The notes beneath the pieces were generated by a model. The model searched no databases. It saw nothing but the letters and a program-made list of their open reading frames with translations, and was not told where the DNA came from. Below, piece after piece: positions 51,453-60,377 of a DNA stretch of 64,000 bases. Both the position numbers and the translations under genes were made by a program. Origin of the DNA: BP-191 sp035940575 (GTDB lineage Bacteria > Actinomycetota > Actinomycetes > BP-191); contig DASZER010000011.1 of assembly GCA_035940575.1 (NCBI GenBank), positions 21,707 through 85,706 of the forward strand, given 5' to 3'. Every line of letters begins with the position of its first letter. The stretch's first letter is position 1.

Positions 51453-51881
51453 GTGAAGCAACCACCTCTCGGCCGCCTGCTCGGCATCGCCGGGCGCATG
51501 ACGGCCGCGCGGTTCCAGCGGCTGCTGGAGTCGCAGGGCATGACGCACGCGGGCTGGCAGGTGCTCCTCGCGCTCACCGAGACCGACGGGCTCACCCAGC
51601 GCGAGGTCGCCGAGCGCTGCTACGTCACCCCCGCGACCGTGACCGGCGTCGTCGACACGCTCGAACGCGACGGCCTCGTCACGCGCGTCAGGGGCGCCGA
51701 CGACCGGCGTGTCGTGAAGGTGTGCCTGACCGACGAGGGCCGCGCGCGGCTCGCGCGGACGAAGCGCGAGGCGGCGAGGCAGATGGACGCCGTCTTCGGC
51801 GACCTCAGCGCGCGCGACGAGGCGGTCGTACGCCGCTTCCTCGACCGCACCATCGAACGACTCCAGGAGGACGGCCGATGA
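51453..51881 (+). CDS. MarR-family transcriptional regulator
   Basis: The 142-residue winged-helix protein has LTQREVAERCYVTPATVTGVV (recognition helix region), TLERDGLVTRVRGADDRRVVKVCLT (the DRR wing of the family) and a C-terminal dimerisation helix. It starts at GTG 51453 and overlaps the exporter ATPase gene by ATGA. With the operator at 51431-51442 it most likely represses its own operon and responds to the exporter's substrate. The ligand is unknown. Confidence 0.93.
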   Translation: MKQPPLGRLLGIAGRMTAARFQRLLESQGMTHAGWQVLLALTETDGLTQREVAERCYVTPATVTGVVDTLERDGLVTRVRGADDRRVVKVCLTDEGRARLARTKREAARQMDAVFGDLSARDEAVVRRFLDRTIERLQEDGR

Positions 51882-52831
51882 CGCCGCCGATCAAGGTGAA
51901 CGGCCTGCGCAAGGTGTTCAGCAGCGCGGGCCGCGAGATCCGGGCAGTGGACGGGATCGACCTGGAGGTGACGAAGGGCGAGTTCTTCGGCCTCCTGGGT
52001 CCGAACGGCGCGGGCAAGTCGACCACGATCGGCATGCTCACGACCCGCGTCATCCCGACCGAGGGCGAGGCGTTCATCGCCGGCGTCGACGTCGTGGCCG
52101 ACCCGGCGACGGCGAAGCGGTACATCGGCGTCGTCACCCAGACGAACACGCTCGACCGCCAGCTCTCGGTCGCGGAGAACCTGGAGTTCCACGGCCGCTA
52201 CTTCGGCATGACCAGGCGCGACGCGGCGACGCGTTCGGAGGCGCTGCTCGACCAGTTCAAGCTCGCCGACCGCCGCGACGCCAACGTCGCCGAGCTCTCC
52301 GGCGGCATGGCGCAGCGGCTGATGGTCGCCCGCGCGCTCGTGCACGAGCCGGAGATCCTGTTCCTGGATGAGCCGACGTCGGGCATCGACCCGCAGACCA
52401 GGCTCGCGCTGTGGGAGATCCTGCGCGACCTCCACGCCGCGGGGCAGACGATCCTGCTCACGACGCACTACATGGAGGAGGCCGACGCGCTCTGCGAACG
52501 CCTCGCCATCATCGACCACGGCAAGGTGCTCGCCCTCGGCACGCCCGAGGAGCTCAAGAGCGGCCTCGGCGCCGACACGGTCATCACGCTGACGTTCGCC
52601 GAGCCGCCCGACGCGCTGCTGCCCAAGGTCGAGAGGCTCGCGGCGATCGACCACGTAGAGCGCTCCGGCGACACGACGCTGCGCGTCTACGCCGCCGACG
52701 CCGAGGGGCTGCTCGCCGACATCGTCATCCTCGCGACGAAGGCCAAGGCCCGGGTGGTCGGCGCCTCGTCGCAGCCACCCACGCTCGAAGCCGTGTTCCT
52801 CGCGCTGACCGGACGGGACCTCCGCGAATGA
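51878..52831 (+). CDS. ABC exporter ATP-binding protein (DrrA-like)
   Basis: The 317-residue protein has Walker A GPNGAGKSTT, the Q-loop segment VVTQTNTLDRQL, signature LSGGMAQRLMVA, Walker B ILFLDEPTSGID and switch His in TTHYMEEADALCERL. The C-terminal ~90 residues contain the DrrA-type end LEAVFLALTGRDLRE. The group exports drugs or lipids with an ABC-2 permease, here the next gene (4-bp overlap). Control by MarR supports a drug or toxic-compound export role. Confidence 0.94.
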   Translation: MTPPIKVNGLRKVFSSAGREIRAVDGIDLEVTKGEFFGLLGPNGAGKSTTIGMLTTRVIPTEGEAFIAGVDVVADPATAKRYIGVVTQTNTLDRQLSVAENLEFHGRYFGMTRRDAATRSEALLDQFKLADRRDANVAELSGGMAQRLMVARALVHEPEILFLDEPTSGIDPQTRLALWEILRDLHAAGQTILLTTHYMEEADALCERLAIIDHGKVLALGTPEELKSGLGADTVITLTFAEPPDALLPKVERLAAIDHVERSGDTTLRVYAADAEGLLADIVILATKAKARVVGASSQPPTLEAVFLALTGRDLRE

Positions 52832-53676
52832 CCTCCACGACGCTCCCCGCCACCACCCGCGCGGGCGGCAGCACGCTCGCGCGCCAGGCGTTCGTCGCGC
52901 TGCTGCTGCGCGACGTCCGCGTGCTGCGCAAGAACCTGCGCCAGTTCGTGCTGCGGACCGTGATGCAGCCGCTGCTGTTCACGTTCGTGTTCGCCTACGT
53001 CTTCCCGAAGATCGGGCAGGGCATCGGCGGCGCGGGCGGCGGTCGCGGCCCGAGCTTCTCGACGGTGCTCGTCCCCGGCCTCATCGCGGTGGCGATCATC
53101 TTCCAGGGCATCCAGGCGGTGGCGTTGCCGCTGGTGCAGGAGTTCTCGTTCACCAAGGAGATCGAGGACCGCGTCCTCGCCCCGATGCCGGTCAAGCTCG
53201 TCGGCTTCGGCAAGGTCGTCAACGGCGCCATGCAGGCGATGCTCGCGGCGTTCGTGGTGTTCCCGATCGTGCTCGTCGTCCACGCCAAGGGCCAGGAGCC
53301 CGACGTGAACATCGCCAACCCGCTGCTGTTCGTCCTCGTGCTGGTGCTCGCGGCGTTCCTCGGCGCGTCGCTCGGGCTCCTGATCGGGACGGCCGTCGCG
53401 CCGCAGCAGGTGCCGTTGATCTTCTCGATCATCGTGCTGCCGATGACGCTGCTCGGCTGCATCTACTTCCCGTGGTCGACGCTGGACCCGGTGCCGTGGC
53501 TGAAGTACGCGGTGCTCGTCAACCCGCTCGTCTACATGAGCGAGGCGATGCGCTCGGCGCTCACGCCCGACGTGCCGCACATGGACGTCGGCGTGGTGCT
53601 GCTCGCGATGGTCGGCGTGACGGCGTTGATGCTCACCCAGGCGCTGCGCAAGTTCCGCCAGCGCGTCGTCGTCTAG
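52828..53676 (+). CDS. ABC-2 type exporter permease (DrrB-like)
   Basis: The 282-residue protein has six predicted transmembrane helices and the ABC-2 features: cytoplasmic RDVRVLRKNLRQFVLRTVMQ, an extracytoplasmic loop after the first helix (GGAGGGRGPSFSTVLVPG), the coupling sequence TKEIEDRVLAPMPVKLVG, and a C-terminal VNPLVYMSEAMRSALTP typical of the DrrB/NodJ group. It forms the transporter with the preceding ATPase. A double hairpin repeat follows. Confidence 0.92.
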   Translation: MTSTTLPATTRAGGSTLARQAFVALLLRDVRVLRKNLRQFVLRTVMQPLLFTFVFAYVFPKIGQGIGGAGGGRGPSFSTVLVPGLIAVAIIFQGIQAVALPLVQEFSFTKEIEDRVLAPMPVKLVGFGKVVNGAMQAMLAAFVVFPIVLVVHAKGQEPDVNIANPLLFVLVLVLAAFLGASLGLLIGTAVAPQQVPLIFSIIVLPMTLLGCIYFPWSTLDPVPWLKYAVLVNPLVYMSEAMRSALTPDVPHMDVGVVLLAMVGVTALMLTQALRKFRQRVVV

Positions 53677-53693
53677 CGTTGCCCGGTCGGCAC

Positions 53694-53837
53694 GCGTTCC
53701 TTGAAGCTCACGGAGCGGTCGGCCGCGTGGTGATCTTCAAGGTTGGGCGCGGCCGCCCCCCGGGCAGCAGGCGGCAGGCGGCAGGCGTTCCTTGAAGCTC
53801 ACGGAGCGGTCGGCCGCGTGGCGATCTTCAAGGAACG
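53694..53837. repeat. duplicated 49-bp hairpin repeat between convergent genes
   Basis: A 49-bp unit starting GCGTTCCTTGAAG occurs at 53694-53742 and 53785-53833 with one difference (T53731/C53822). Each copy is a hairpin: arms CCTTGAAG (53699-53706) and CTTCAAGG (53735-53742) in the first, CGTTCCTTGAAG (53786-53797) and CTTCAAGGAACG (53826-53837) in the second. Three GCAGGCG-type heptamers lie between them. It probably acts as a bidirectional terminator for the exporter operon and the convergent membrane gene, duplicated in tandem. It could also be a mobile REP-like element. Confidence 0.75.
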
Positions 53838-53849
53838 GGAGCGGCGGGG

Positions 53850-54296
53850 CTAGGCGACGCCGGGCTTGGCCACCATCAGGTAGACGATCGCGATCAGCAT
53901 CAGCATGTTGATGCCGCCGAGCATCGCGACGCGCGACGCCTCGGCGCGCGCGTCCTGGCCCGCCTCGAGCTTCGCCGCGGCGGCGCGTTCGGCGCGGGCG
54001 ATCAGCACCGAGCCGTTGAGGAGCGCGAGGATGAACAACGTCATCGAGGCGCTGACCCACGTGTACCTGAACTCGGCGTAGTCGTCCTTCTGGCGCACGA
54101 CGAGCCAGACGCCGAGGAGGAACACCGTGATCGCGGTCGGACCGAGCTTCTCGGCCGCCGCGATGCTGAAGCGGACCGCGGCCGCGTTGCCCGTGCGGAT
54201 CGCCCGCGGGATCAGCATCGACTGCGCCGCGAGCCAGCCGATGGTCACGAGCGCGACGAGGATGTGGGCCGTCAGGAGGACGTTCCGCAGCGTCAT
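53850..54296 (-). CDS. DUF2269-like membrane protein
   Basis: The 148-residue protein has four predicted transmembrane helices, with the first NVLLTAHILVALVTIGWLAA, then AITVFLLGVWLVV, SMTLFILALLNGSVL and LGGINMLMLIAIVYLMV. The start with a membrane His (LLTAHI) and length fit the DUF2269 group of small integral membrane proteins with unknown function. Its start overlaps the stop of the MFS gene by 4 bp, so both are expressed together. Confidence 0.75.
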   Translation of the reverse strand: MTLRNVLLTAHILVALVTIGWLAAQSMLIPRAIRTGNAAAVRFSIAAAEKLGPTAITVFLLGVWLVVRQKDDYAEFRYTWVSASMTLFILALLNGSVLIARAERAAAAKLEAGQDARAEASRVAMLGGINMLMLIAIVYLMVAKPGVA

Positions 54297-55498
54297 GCGG
54301 CCACCCTACGCGTCTCCGGCGCCATGATCGCGAGCAACACGGCGACACCCATCACGGCCGCCGTGACCGTGAACGCCGCGCCGTACGACACCGAGTCGGC
54401 GAGCGCGCCCGCGAGCACCGGGCCGACGACGGCACCGCCGTCCCCGGCCATCTGGAACGCCGCCACGGTCGGCCCGCTACGTCCCCCCGCCACGTCGCCC
54501 ACGACGGCGGCGGGCGCGACCTGGAGCAGCCCCGCGCCCATCCCGAACACCACCATCGCCACGACGTACGCGGGCAGCGTCTGGACGGTCGCGAGCAGCA
54601 GCAGCGACAGGGTCACGAGGACGAGCCCGATCAGCAGCACCGGCTTGCGGCCGCGCTCGTCGGCCCATCGCCCGGCCGGGTAGAGCGCGAGGCCGGTGAC
54701 GCCGGCGACGACGAAGAAGCCGGCGTACGCCCAGCTGTCGCTCGCGCCGAGCACCTCGACGACGAACAGCGGGATCAGCGTGTTGCGGACGCCGAGCGCG
54801 GCCCAGTGGTCGGCGAGGTTCGCGGCGAGCGCGGCGCGGTACTCCCGCGTCCGCAGCGCCGCGAACAGCGGCAGCCCTGTCGCCTCGCCGGGCACCACCG
54901 GCGCCTCGACCAGGCGGGTGCGCGGCAGCAGCGCGAGGCCGATGGTGCCGGCGACGAGCAGCGTGCCCGCGTAGATGTAGAACGGCGTCCGCAGCCCGAG
55001 GTGCGCGACCGTGCTGCCGACGGCGGGCCCGGCGATGCCGCCGAGGAGGAACGACCCGCTGAACAGCCCCACCGCGCGCCCCCGCGCCGCCGGGGGCGTC
55101 GAGCGCAGCACGATCGACATGGCCGACACCGAGAACATCGCGGAGCCGACGCCGCCGAGGCCGCGCAGGACGACGAGCTGCAGGTACGACTGCGACGCGC
55201 CCGCGAGCGCGGACGAGACGCCGACGATGCCGATGCCCGTCGCGAGCACGAGGCGTTCGCCGATGCGGTCCACGAGCTTGCCCGAGCCGAGGGCGGACGC
55301 GATGCGCATGAGCGCGAACACGCTGAGCACGAAGCCCGCCTCGCGCTTGCCCACGCCGAACGACGTCGCGAACCGCGGGAGCACCGGCGCCACGAGCCCG
55401 TAGCCGACGGCGACGCTGAACGCCACCGCGCTCAGCACGCCCACCTCGCGGCTCGGGGGCCTCGGGAGGGTCCGGGGGAGCCCGCGCGGGATCGGCAT
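54293..55498 (-). CDS. MFS transporter
   Basis: The 401-residue protein has 12 predicted transmembrane helices. The loop after helix 2 reads GSGKLVDRIGERLVL (the G-x3-D-R-x-G-R-R/K type motif A), and the equivalent in the second half is YPAGRWADERGRKPVLL. RGLGGVGSAMFSV in helix 5 is of the drug-efflux class. The substrate is unknown. It is coupled to the downstream small membrane gene and starts about 195 bp from the divergent surface-protein operon. Confidence 0.9.
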   Translation of the reverse strand: MPIPRGLPRTLPRPPSREVGVLSAVAFSVAVGYGLVAPVLPRFATSFGVGKREAGFVLSVFALMRIASALGSGKLVDRIGERLVLATGIGIVGVSSALAGASQSYLQLVVLRGLGGVGSAMFSVSAMSIVLRSTPPAARGRAVGLFSGSFLLGGIAGPAVGSTVAHLGLRTPFYIYAGTLLVAGTIGLALLPRTRLVEAPVVPGEATGLPLFAALRTREYRAALAANLADHWAALGVRNTLIPLFVVEVLGASDSWAYAGFFVVAGVTGLALYPAGRWADERGRKPVLLIGLVLVTLSLLLLATVQTLPAYVVAMVVFGMGAGLLQVAPAAVVGDVAGGRSGPTVAAFQMAGDGGAVVGPVLAGALADSVSYGAAFTVTAAVMGVAVLLAIMAPETRRVAA

Positions 55499-55540
55499 CG
55501 CGTCCCGATCCTGTCACGGAACGGAGCGGCGTCCCTTTTC

Positions 55541-55594
55541 GTCCGAATTCGGACAGATCTCGTACTGACCGAACTGGGGAACGCTGCTTAGACT
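55541..55594 (+). promoter_or_regulatory. promoter with 14-bp palindrome upstream of the surface-protein/ABC operon
   Basis: GTCCGAATTCGGAC (55541-55554) is a perfect 14-bp palindrome. It is followed by a -35-like CTGACC (55565-55570), an 18-bp spacer and -10 TAGACT (55589-55594). The palindrome lies directly upstream of the -35, a position for an activator. From the other side it lies 43-56 bp upstream of the MFS start, so it could control both divergent units. Confidence 0.6.
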
Positions 55595-55692
55595 CGTTGT
55601 GACCAGGGGCAACGCCACGTCGCCGCGCAGGAACGGCAGGCGGTGGTGGCGAAGAGGATACGTCTGGTTAACCTGCATACCCGGAGGCCACT

Positions 55693-56808
55693 GTGCGTAC
55701 CGCGTACCGCGTACTGAGCACCGCTGTCGCGGTCGGCGCGATCTTCCCCGTGGGGCTCACGCCCGCGCACGCCGCCGACAAGGTCACCGCGCCCGTCCAG
55801 GTCGAGACGGCGGCGTGGTTCTGGAGCGCGCAGGTCACCGGCGAGATCCCGGAGACCGGCGTCGGCTACCCCGCGCCCGTCCCGACGCCCGCCTCCGGCG
55901 TCCCCGCCGGCGGCCTGCCCGTCGCGTTCAAGGGCGACAAGGACACCGACGGGACGTCGAAGCCGGACAAGGAGACGTACCTCATGTGGGACGTCTACTT
56001 CATCCCGGAGGGGTCCTACGTCGACTCGTTCACGTTCACGTTGACGCTGCACCCGGACGCGCAGCAGGTGTCCGCGCCCGAGGTCGCCGTCCCCGGCCAG
56101 CCGGCCCGCGGCGGGCAGCCGCCGGTCGTGGCGTGCGTCCCCGACATCGGCTTCGGCGAGGCGGCGGGCGAGTCGTTCACGCTCAAGCCCAAGGACGACT
56201 GCGCCAACCAGATCTTCGGCACCTACGACGCCGCGACGAAGAGCTACACGTTCGACGCCTCCACCTACGCGCAGGACTGGGTCGACGGCGAGGTCAACAA
56301 CGGCCTCGCGATCCGTAACCAGGACGACGAGGACGACCCGTTCCAGCTCGTGTTCAAGGGCGCGGCCGACGTGAAGGCGACGATCGTCTACACGCCCGCC
56401 GAGGAGGAGGTCGTCGACCCCGCCCCGATCGACGGCGGCATCGTCACGCCGCCGCTCCCGCCGCTGCCGCAGACCGGCAGCTCCGGCTACGTCCCGCAGC
56501 CCGTCCCGCAGCCGGTCCCGCAGCCCGCGCCGCAGGCCCCCGTCGTCGTCCAGACGCGCGCGCCGCAGCCGATCGTCCAGGCCGCCGCGACGCCGCTCAC
56601 GGCCAGCCGCGGCCTCAGCCTGCTCATGTGGTTCGCGATGATCGGCGGCGTGCTGCTGCTCGGCACCGCCTCGCTGATCCTCGGCGACCCGCTCGAGGCC
56701 GCCGCGGGCTCGCGCCACCGCGTCCGCACCACCGGCCGCCACCGCCTGAACGTCCCGGCGGGCGTACCGGTCCGCGCTCCGGGTACCGTCCGTCCTCGAA
56801 CGGTCTGA
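55693..56808 (+). CDS. cell-surface protein with C-terminal transmembrane anchor
   Basis: The 371-residue protein starts at GTG after CGGAGG, with a signal peptide (VLSTAVAVGAIFPVGLTPAHA). A beta-rich region follows (TAAWFWSAQVTGEIPETGVG, LMWDVYFIPEGSYVDSFTFT, WVDGEVNNGLAIRNQDD) that resembles DNRLRE-type surface domains. A Pro/Gln-rich stalk (VPQPVPQPVPQPAPQAP) leads to a transmembrane helix (LLMWFAMIGGVLLLGTASLI) and a basic cytoplasmic tail. The Pro-Gln-Thr-Gly-Ser run in LPPLPQTGSSGYVP recalls a sortase motif but is not at the usual position. It precedes the ABC operon and may present its substrate. Confidence 0.8.
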   Translation: MRTAYRVLSTAVAVGAIFPVGLTPAHAADKVTAPVQVETAAWFWSAQVTGEIPETGVGYPAPVPTPASGVPAGGLPVAFKGDKDTDGTSKPDKETYLMWDVYFIPEGSYVDSFTFTLTLHPDAQQVSAPEVAVPGQPARGGQPPVVACVPDIGFGEAAGESFTLKPKDDCANQIFGTYDAATKSYTFDASTYAQDWVDGEVNNGLAIRNQDDEDDPFQLVFKGAADVKATIVYTPAEEEVVDPAPIDGGIVTPPLPPLPQTGSSGYVPQPVPQPVPQPAPQAPVVVQTRAPQPIVQAAATPLTASRGLSLLMWFAMIGGVLLLGTASLILGDPLEAAAGSRHRVRTTGRHRLNVPAGVPVRAPGTVRPRTV

Positions 56809-56869
56809 TGCCGTACCCGCGCGTCCAGGCACGTCAGGCACCCAGCCGCCAGCCAGGGAAGTGAGCGCC

Positions 56870-58321
56870 ATGTCCACCCGGTCCCTCCGCCTGCGTCGCT
56901 CCGTCGTCAGCAGCCTCGCGTTCACGCTGCTGCTCGCCGGCTGCGGCCTGAAGTCCGAGACGTACGAGAGCCTCAGCCAGGGCGGCGGCGTCGCCGGCGG
57001 CAACGGCGTCGGCGGCGACGGCCTCGGCAACGGCACGGGCACCGACCCCGGCACGGCCCCCGGCACCGGCACCACCGGCGTCACCGGCCCCGGCGGCAAC
57101 GGCACCGTCACCGGCCCCGGCGGCAACGGCACCGTGAACGGCCCGAACGGCCAGCCGCTGCCCCCCGGCCAGCAGCCGCCGCCCGGCCAGCAGCCGCCGC
57201 CGTCAGGGGGCGGCGCCGGCAGGCTCCCCGGCGCGACGCGGATCGGCGTCACGGACAAGCAGATCCTCATCGGCATCCACGCGCCGCTCACCGGCGCGTC
57301 GCCGCTGCCGCAGGCGTCGTTCGAGCGCGGCGCCAAGAACTACTGGATCGGCAAGAAGGTCTTCGGCCGCGAGGTCGTCCTGCACGTCATGGACGACACG
57401 TACAAGCCGTCCGGCGCCATCCGCGCCTGCCAGGAGCTCGCCCGCACGCACTACATCGTCGTCGGCGGCGCGGGCACCGACCAGATCCAGGCCTGCGCCC
57501 GCGACCGCACGCTCCAGCGCACCAACACGCCGTACATCTCCGCGGGCGTCACCGAGAACGGCCTCGCCGGCATCAAGACGTACTTCGCGGCCTCGCTGAC
57601 CTACCGCGAGCAGGCGCCGCTCGTCGTCAAGATGGCGCAGCAGCAGAACTACCTCAAGGCCGGCAAGTGGGCCGTCGTCACCTCCGACACGCCGAACTTC
57701 AAGGACGCGCGCGACGCGATGACCTCCGCGCTCAAGGGCGCGGGCGTGCCGTTCGACGTGCACCTCGTCCCCAAGGCCGGCTCGGACTCCGACGCGCTGC
57801 GGCTGTCGAACGACCTGCGCGGCGGCCGCTACCCGGTCGTGTACTTCCTGGGCCAGCCGACGTTCTTCCTCAAGGTCGTCCGCCAGACCCAGAGCGCGGT
57901 CTACAAGCCGATCTGGACCGGCGTCGGCGTCTCCATGGGCGTCAACACCGTCGCCCAGGTCGGCTGCGAGGGCACCCGCGAGTCGGGCGGCTACGACGGC
58001 CGCTTCCTCTCGCCGTACCCGGGCCTCGACCGGGCGCCCAAGGAGTTCTGGGACTCCGACGGCGGCCGCGCGAACAAGGACGACATCGAGCTCACGCTCT
58101 GGGGCTTCTCGGAGTTCCTGCACAAGGCGCTGCTGCTGACCGGCGGCGACCTGACGCGGGAGAACTTCATCTACGCCCTCGAACGCGCGTCGATCACCAG
58201 TGGCACGTTCCCCGCGGTCAAATACACTCCGACCGATCACTTCGGCGGCACCGCGGCCTACATGCTCCAGAGCGACTGCTCGACGGGCAAGTACAGGACG
58301 GCAGGCGGGCCCATCTCGTAA
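56870..58321 (+). CDS. branched-chain amino-acid type ABC substrate-binding lipoprotein
   Basis: The 483-residue protein has a lipoprotein signal (LAFTLLLAGCGLKSE) and a long Gly/Asn/Thr/Pro linker (about 85 residues with GPGGNGTV repeats and PPGQQPPPGQQPPP). The linker is followed by a Leu/Ile/Val-type periplasmic-binding fold: LIGIHAPLTGASPLPQASFE, VHVMDDTYKPSGAIRACQEL, and the second lobe with PVVYFLGQPTFFLKVVRQ and LTLWGFSEFLHKALLLT. ATG 56870 is used; GTG 56861 is possible. It supplies ligand to the permeases and ATPases that follow. The ligand could be an amino acid or other compound. Confidence 0.9.
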   Translation: MSTRSLRLRRSVVSSLAFTLLLAGCGLKSETYESLSQGGGVAGGNGVGGDGLGNGTGTDPGTAPGTGTTGVTGPGGNGTVTGPGGNGTVNGPNGQPLPPGQQPPPGQQPPPSGGGAGRLPGATRIGVTDKQILIGIHAPLTGASPLPQASFERGAKNYWIGKKVFGREVVLHVMDDTYKPSGAIRACQELARTHYIVVGGAGTDQIQACARDRTLQRTNTPYISAGVTENGLAGIKTYFAASLTYREQAPLVVKMAQQQNYLKAGKWAVVTSDTPNFKDARDAMTSALKGAGVPFDVHLVPKAGSDSDALRLSNDLRGGRYPVVYFLGQPTFFLKVVRQTQSAVYKPIWTGVGVSMGVNTVAQVGCEGTRESGGYDGRFLSPYPGLDRAPKEFWDSDGGRANKDDIELTLWGFSEFLHKALLLTGGDLTRENFIYALERASITSGTFPAVKYTPTDHFGGTAAYMLQSDCSTGKYRTAGGPIS

Positions 58322-58335
58322 GGACGGGTGAGGGC

Positions 58336-59247
58336 TTGCTCCTGGCAGTCGACTTCAACGCCGACGTCCTCACCCCGCTCGTCTCCGGAGCGATCCAGGG
58401 CGCCCTCTACGGGCTCCTCGGCCTCGGTCTCGTGCTGCTCTACAAGGGCAACCGGATCTTCAACTTCGCCCAGGGCGAGTTCGGGACCGTCGCCGCGCTG
58501 CTCACGTACGCGTTCGTCGTCGGCTCCGGCGGCCTGCCGAAGCTGCCGTACGCCGTCGCCGCGCTGATCGGCCTGCTCGCGGGCACGCTGTTCGGGCTGA
58601 TCACCGAGCGGCTGGTGGCGCGCCCGCTGTTCCGCCAGCCCAAGGTGACGACCGTCGTCGCGACGGCCGGCGTGGCGTTGTTCGCGGTGTCCATCGAGCT
58701 GCTGTTCACGGGCGCCAACCCGCTCACCGCCGAGCCCGCGATCAAGGGCGTGTTCATCGACAGCGGCAACCTCCAGGTCACCAACCAGCAGGTGCTGATC
58801 GTCGCGACCCTCGCGCTGTTCGCGGTCGGCAGCGCGCTGTTCTTCAGCCGTACGCGCACCGGCATCGCGATCCTCGCGGTGTCGCAGGAGCCGACCGCGA
58901 CGAGCCTCGTCGGCATCAGCGTCAACCGCATCTCCGCCCTCACCTGGGCGATGGCCGGCTTCCTCGGCGCGGCGGCCGGCATCCTGCTCGCGCCGACGAC
59001 GCTGTTCAGCCCCGGCTTCATGACCGGCGTCGCGCTGATCCCGGCGTTCACGGCGGCGGTGTTCGGCGGCATCACGAGCCTGCCCGGCGCGTTCGTCGGC
59101 GGCGTCGTGGTCGGCGTCGTGGAGCAGTTCGGCAGCAAGTGGATCCCGACGACGACGGTGCCGGGGGGCAACCGCATCTTCGTGTTCCTGACGCTGCTCG
59201 TCGTGCTGCTCGTACGGCCCGCCGGCCTGCTCGGCAAGGAGGCCTGA
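58336..59247 (+). CDS. livH: branched-chain amino-acid type ABC permease LivH
   Basis: The 303-residue protein has about eight transmembrane helices and the LivH features: SGAIQGALYGLLGLGLVLLY, KGNRIFNFAQGEFGT, ITERLVARPLFRQPKVTTVV and the coupling loop LVGISVNRISALTWAMAG. It starts at TTG 58336 after GGTGAGGGC, because no ATG or GTG fits the family N-terminus. With LivM it forms the translocation path. LivM overlaps the stop by 1 bp. Confidence 0.9.
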   Translation: MLLAVDFNADVLTPLVSGAIQGALYGLLGLGLVLLYKGNRIFNFAQGEFGTVAALLTYAFVVGSGGLPKLPYAVAALIGLLAGTLFGLITERLVARPLFRQPKVTTVVATAGVALFAVSIELLFTGANPLTAEPAIKGVFIDSGNLQVTNQQVLIVATLALFAVGSALFFSRTRTGIAILAVSQEPTATSLVGISVNRISALTWAMAGFLGAAAGILLAPTTLFSPGFMTGVALIPAFTAAVFGGITSLPGAFVGGVVVGVVEQFGSKWIPTTTVPGGNRIFVFLTLLVVLLVRPAGLLGKEA

Positions 59248-60377
59248 TGACCGCCGTCGCCCCCGCCGAGGCGCCGGACGCCCCGGCGCGGGCCGAGCGC
59301 TTCTCGCCGAGCCTCCCCGGCTGGGCCGCGCGGGCGCTCGTCCTCCTGCCGGTGGCGTGGTTCGTCCTCGCGTGGCTGCCCGGCGACCCCGACCGCGCGG
59401 GCCGCGCGACCGACTGGGTCGTGTTCGCGCTCGTCGGCATCAGCCTGAACATCCTCATCGGCTACACCGGGCAGCTCTCGCTCGGGCACCAGGGCTTCGT
59501 CGGCGCGGGCGCGTTCGCGGCGGCGTACATGCTCACGGTCAGGGAGGTGCCGTTCGTCGCGGCGATCCTCGTGGCGGTGCTCGTCGGCGCGGTGTTCGCG
59601 CTGCTGCTCGGCTTCGCGGCGTTGCGCATCACGGGCCTGTACCTGTCGCTCATCACGCTCGTGTTCGGCATCACGCTGCAGGAGTCGCTGTTCCAGCAGC
59701 CCGACCTGACGAACGGCGGCGCCGGCCAGCCGGCGTTCCGGCCCGAGGCGCTGATCGAGCCGAGCAGGTACTTCTACTTCGGCCTCGCGATCCTCGCCGT
59801 CGTCGTCTACGTCGACTGGCGCCTGACCCAGACCAAGACCGGCCGCGCGCTGTTCGCGCTGCGCGAGAACGAGCGGGTCGCGGCGGCGTTCGGCATCAAC
59901 GTCACGGCGTACAAGCTGCTTGCGTTCGTCATGTCGGGCGCCATCGCGGGTCTCGCGGGCGCGCTGTTCGCGTTCCGCTCGGAGCAGGTCACGGGCGAGG
60001 ACTACGACTTCTTCCTCGCGCTGACGTTCGTGCTGATGGTCGTCGTCGGCGGGCTCAACTCACGCTTCGGCGTGCTCGTCGGCGCGATGCTGTTCTCGCC
60101 GCTCGGCCTCGACTACCTGATCGAGCGCAACGACTGGCTGCACGACCTCCTCGTCCACGGCATCTGGGTCATCCCCGGCTTCGGCGACGACAGGATCCAG
60201 TTCGCGCCACGGCTCATCGGAGCGTTCCTCCTGCTGCTGACGCTGCTGCAGTTCCCCGGCGGCATCGCGCAGCAGCTCAAGCCGGTCACCCGGTGGGTGG
60301 CGGGCGGCAGGTTCTCGTTACGCCACGACTCCGAGTCGGGCCCCGGTGCCGTGGAGGGCTCCAGTGTCCGTGCTTGA
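59247..60377 (+). CDS. livM: branched-chain amino-acid type ABC permease LivM
   Basis: The 376-residue protein has an extended N-terminus and about ten hydrophobic helices, with the LivM marks LNILIGYTGQLSLGHQGFVG, LRITGLYLSLITLVFGI and the coupling segment FGINVTAYKLLAFVMSGAIA. The LNSRFGVLVGAMLF segment belongs to the last helices. It pairs with LivH. Its end overlaps the LivG start by 14 bp. Confidence 0.92.
   Translation: MTAVAPAEAPDAPARAERFSPSLPGWAARALVLLPVAWFVLAWLPGDPDRAGRATDWVVFALVGISLNILIGYTGQLSLGHQGFVGAGAFAAAYMLTVREVPFVAAILVAVLVGAVFALLLGFAALRITGLYLSLITLVFGITLQESLFQQPDLTNGGAGQPAFRPEALIEPSRYFYFGLAILAVVVYVDWRLTQTKTGRALFALRENERVAAAFGINVTAYKLLAFVMSGAIAGLAGALFAFRSEQVTGEDYDFFLALTFVLMVVVGGLNSRFGVLVGAMLFSPLGLDYLIERNDWLHDLLVHGIWVIPGFGDDRIQFAPRLIGAFLLLLTLLQFPGGIAQQLKPVTRWVAGGRFSLRHDSESGPGAVEGSSVRA

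Noticed and set aside
55693..56808. Sortase substrate
   Set aside because: LPPLPQTGSS resembles LPxTG only loosely, lies far upstream of the transmembrane helix, and is followed by a Pro/Gln stalk; a plain membrane anchor explains the sequence.
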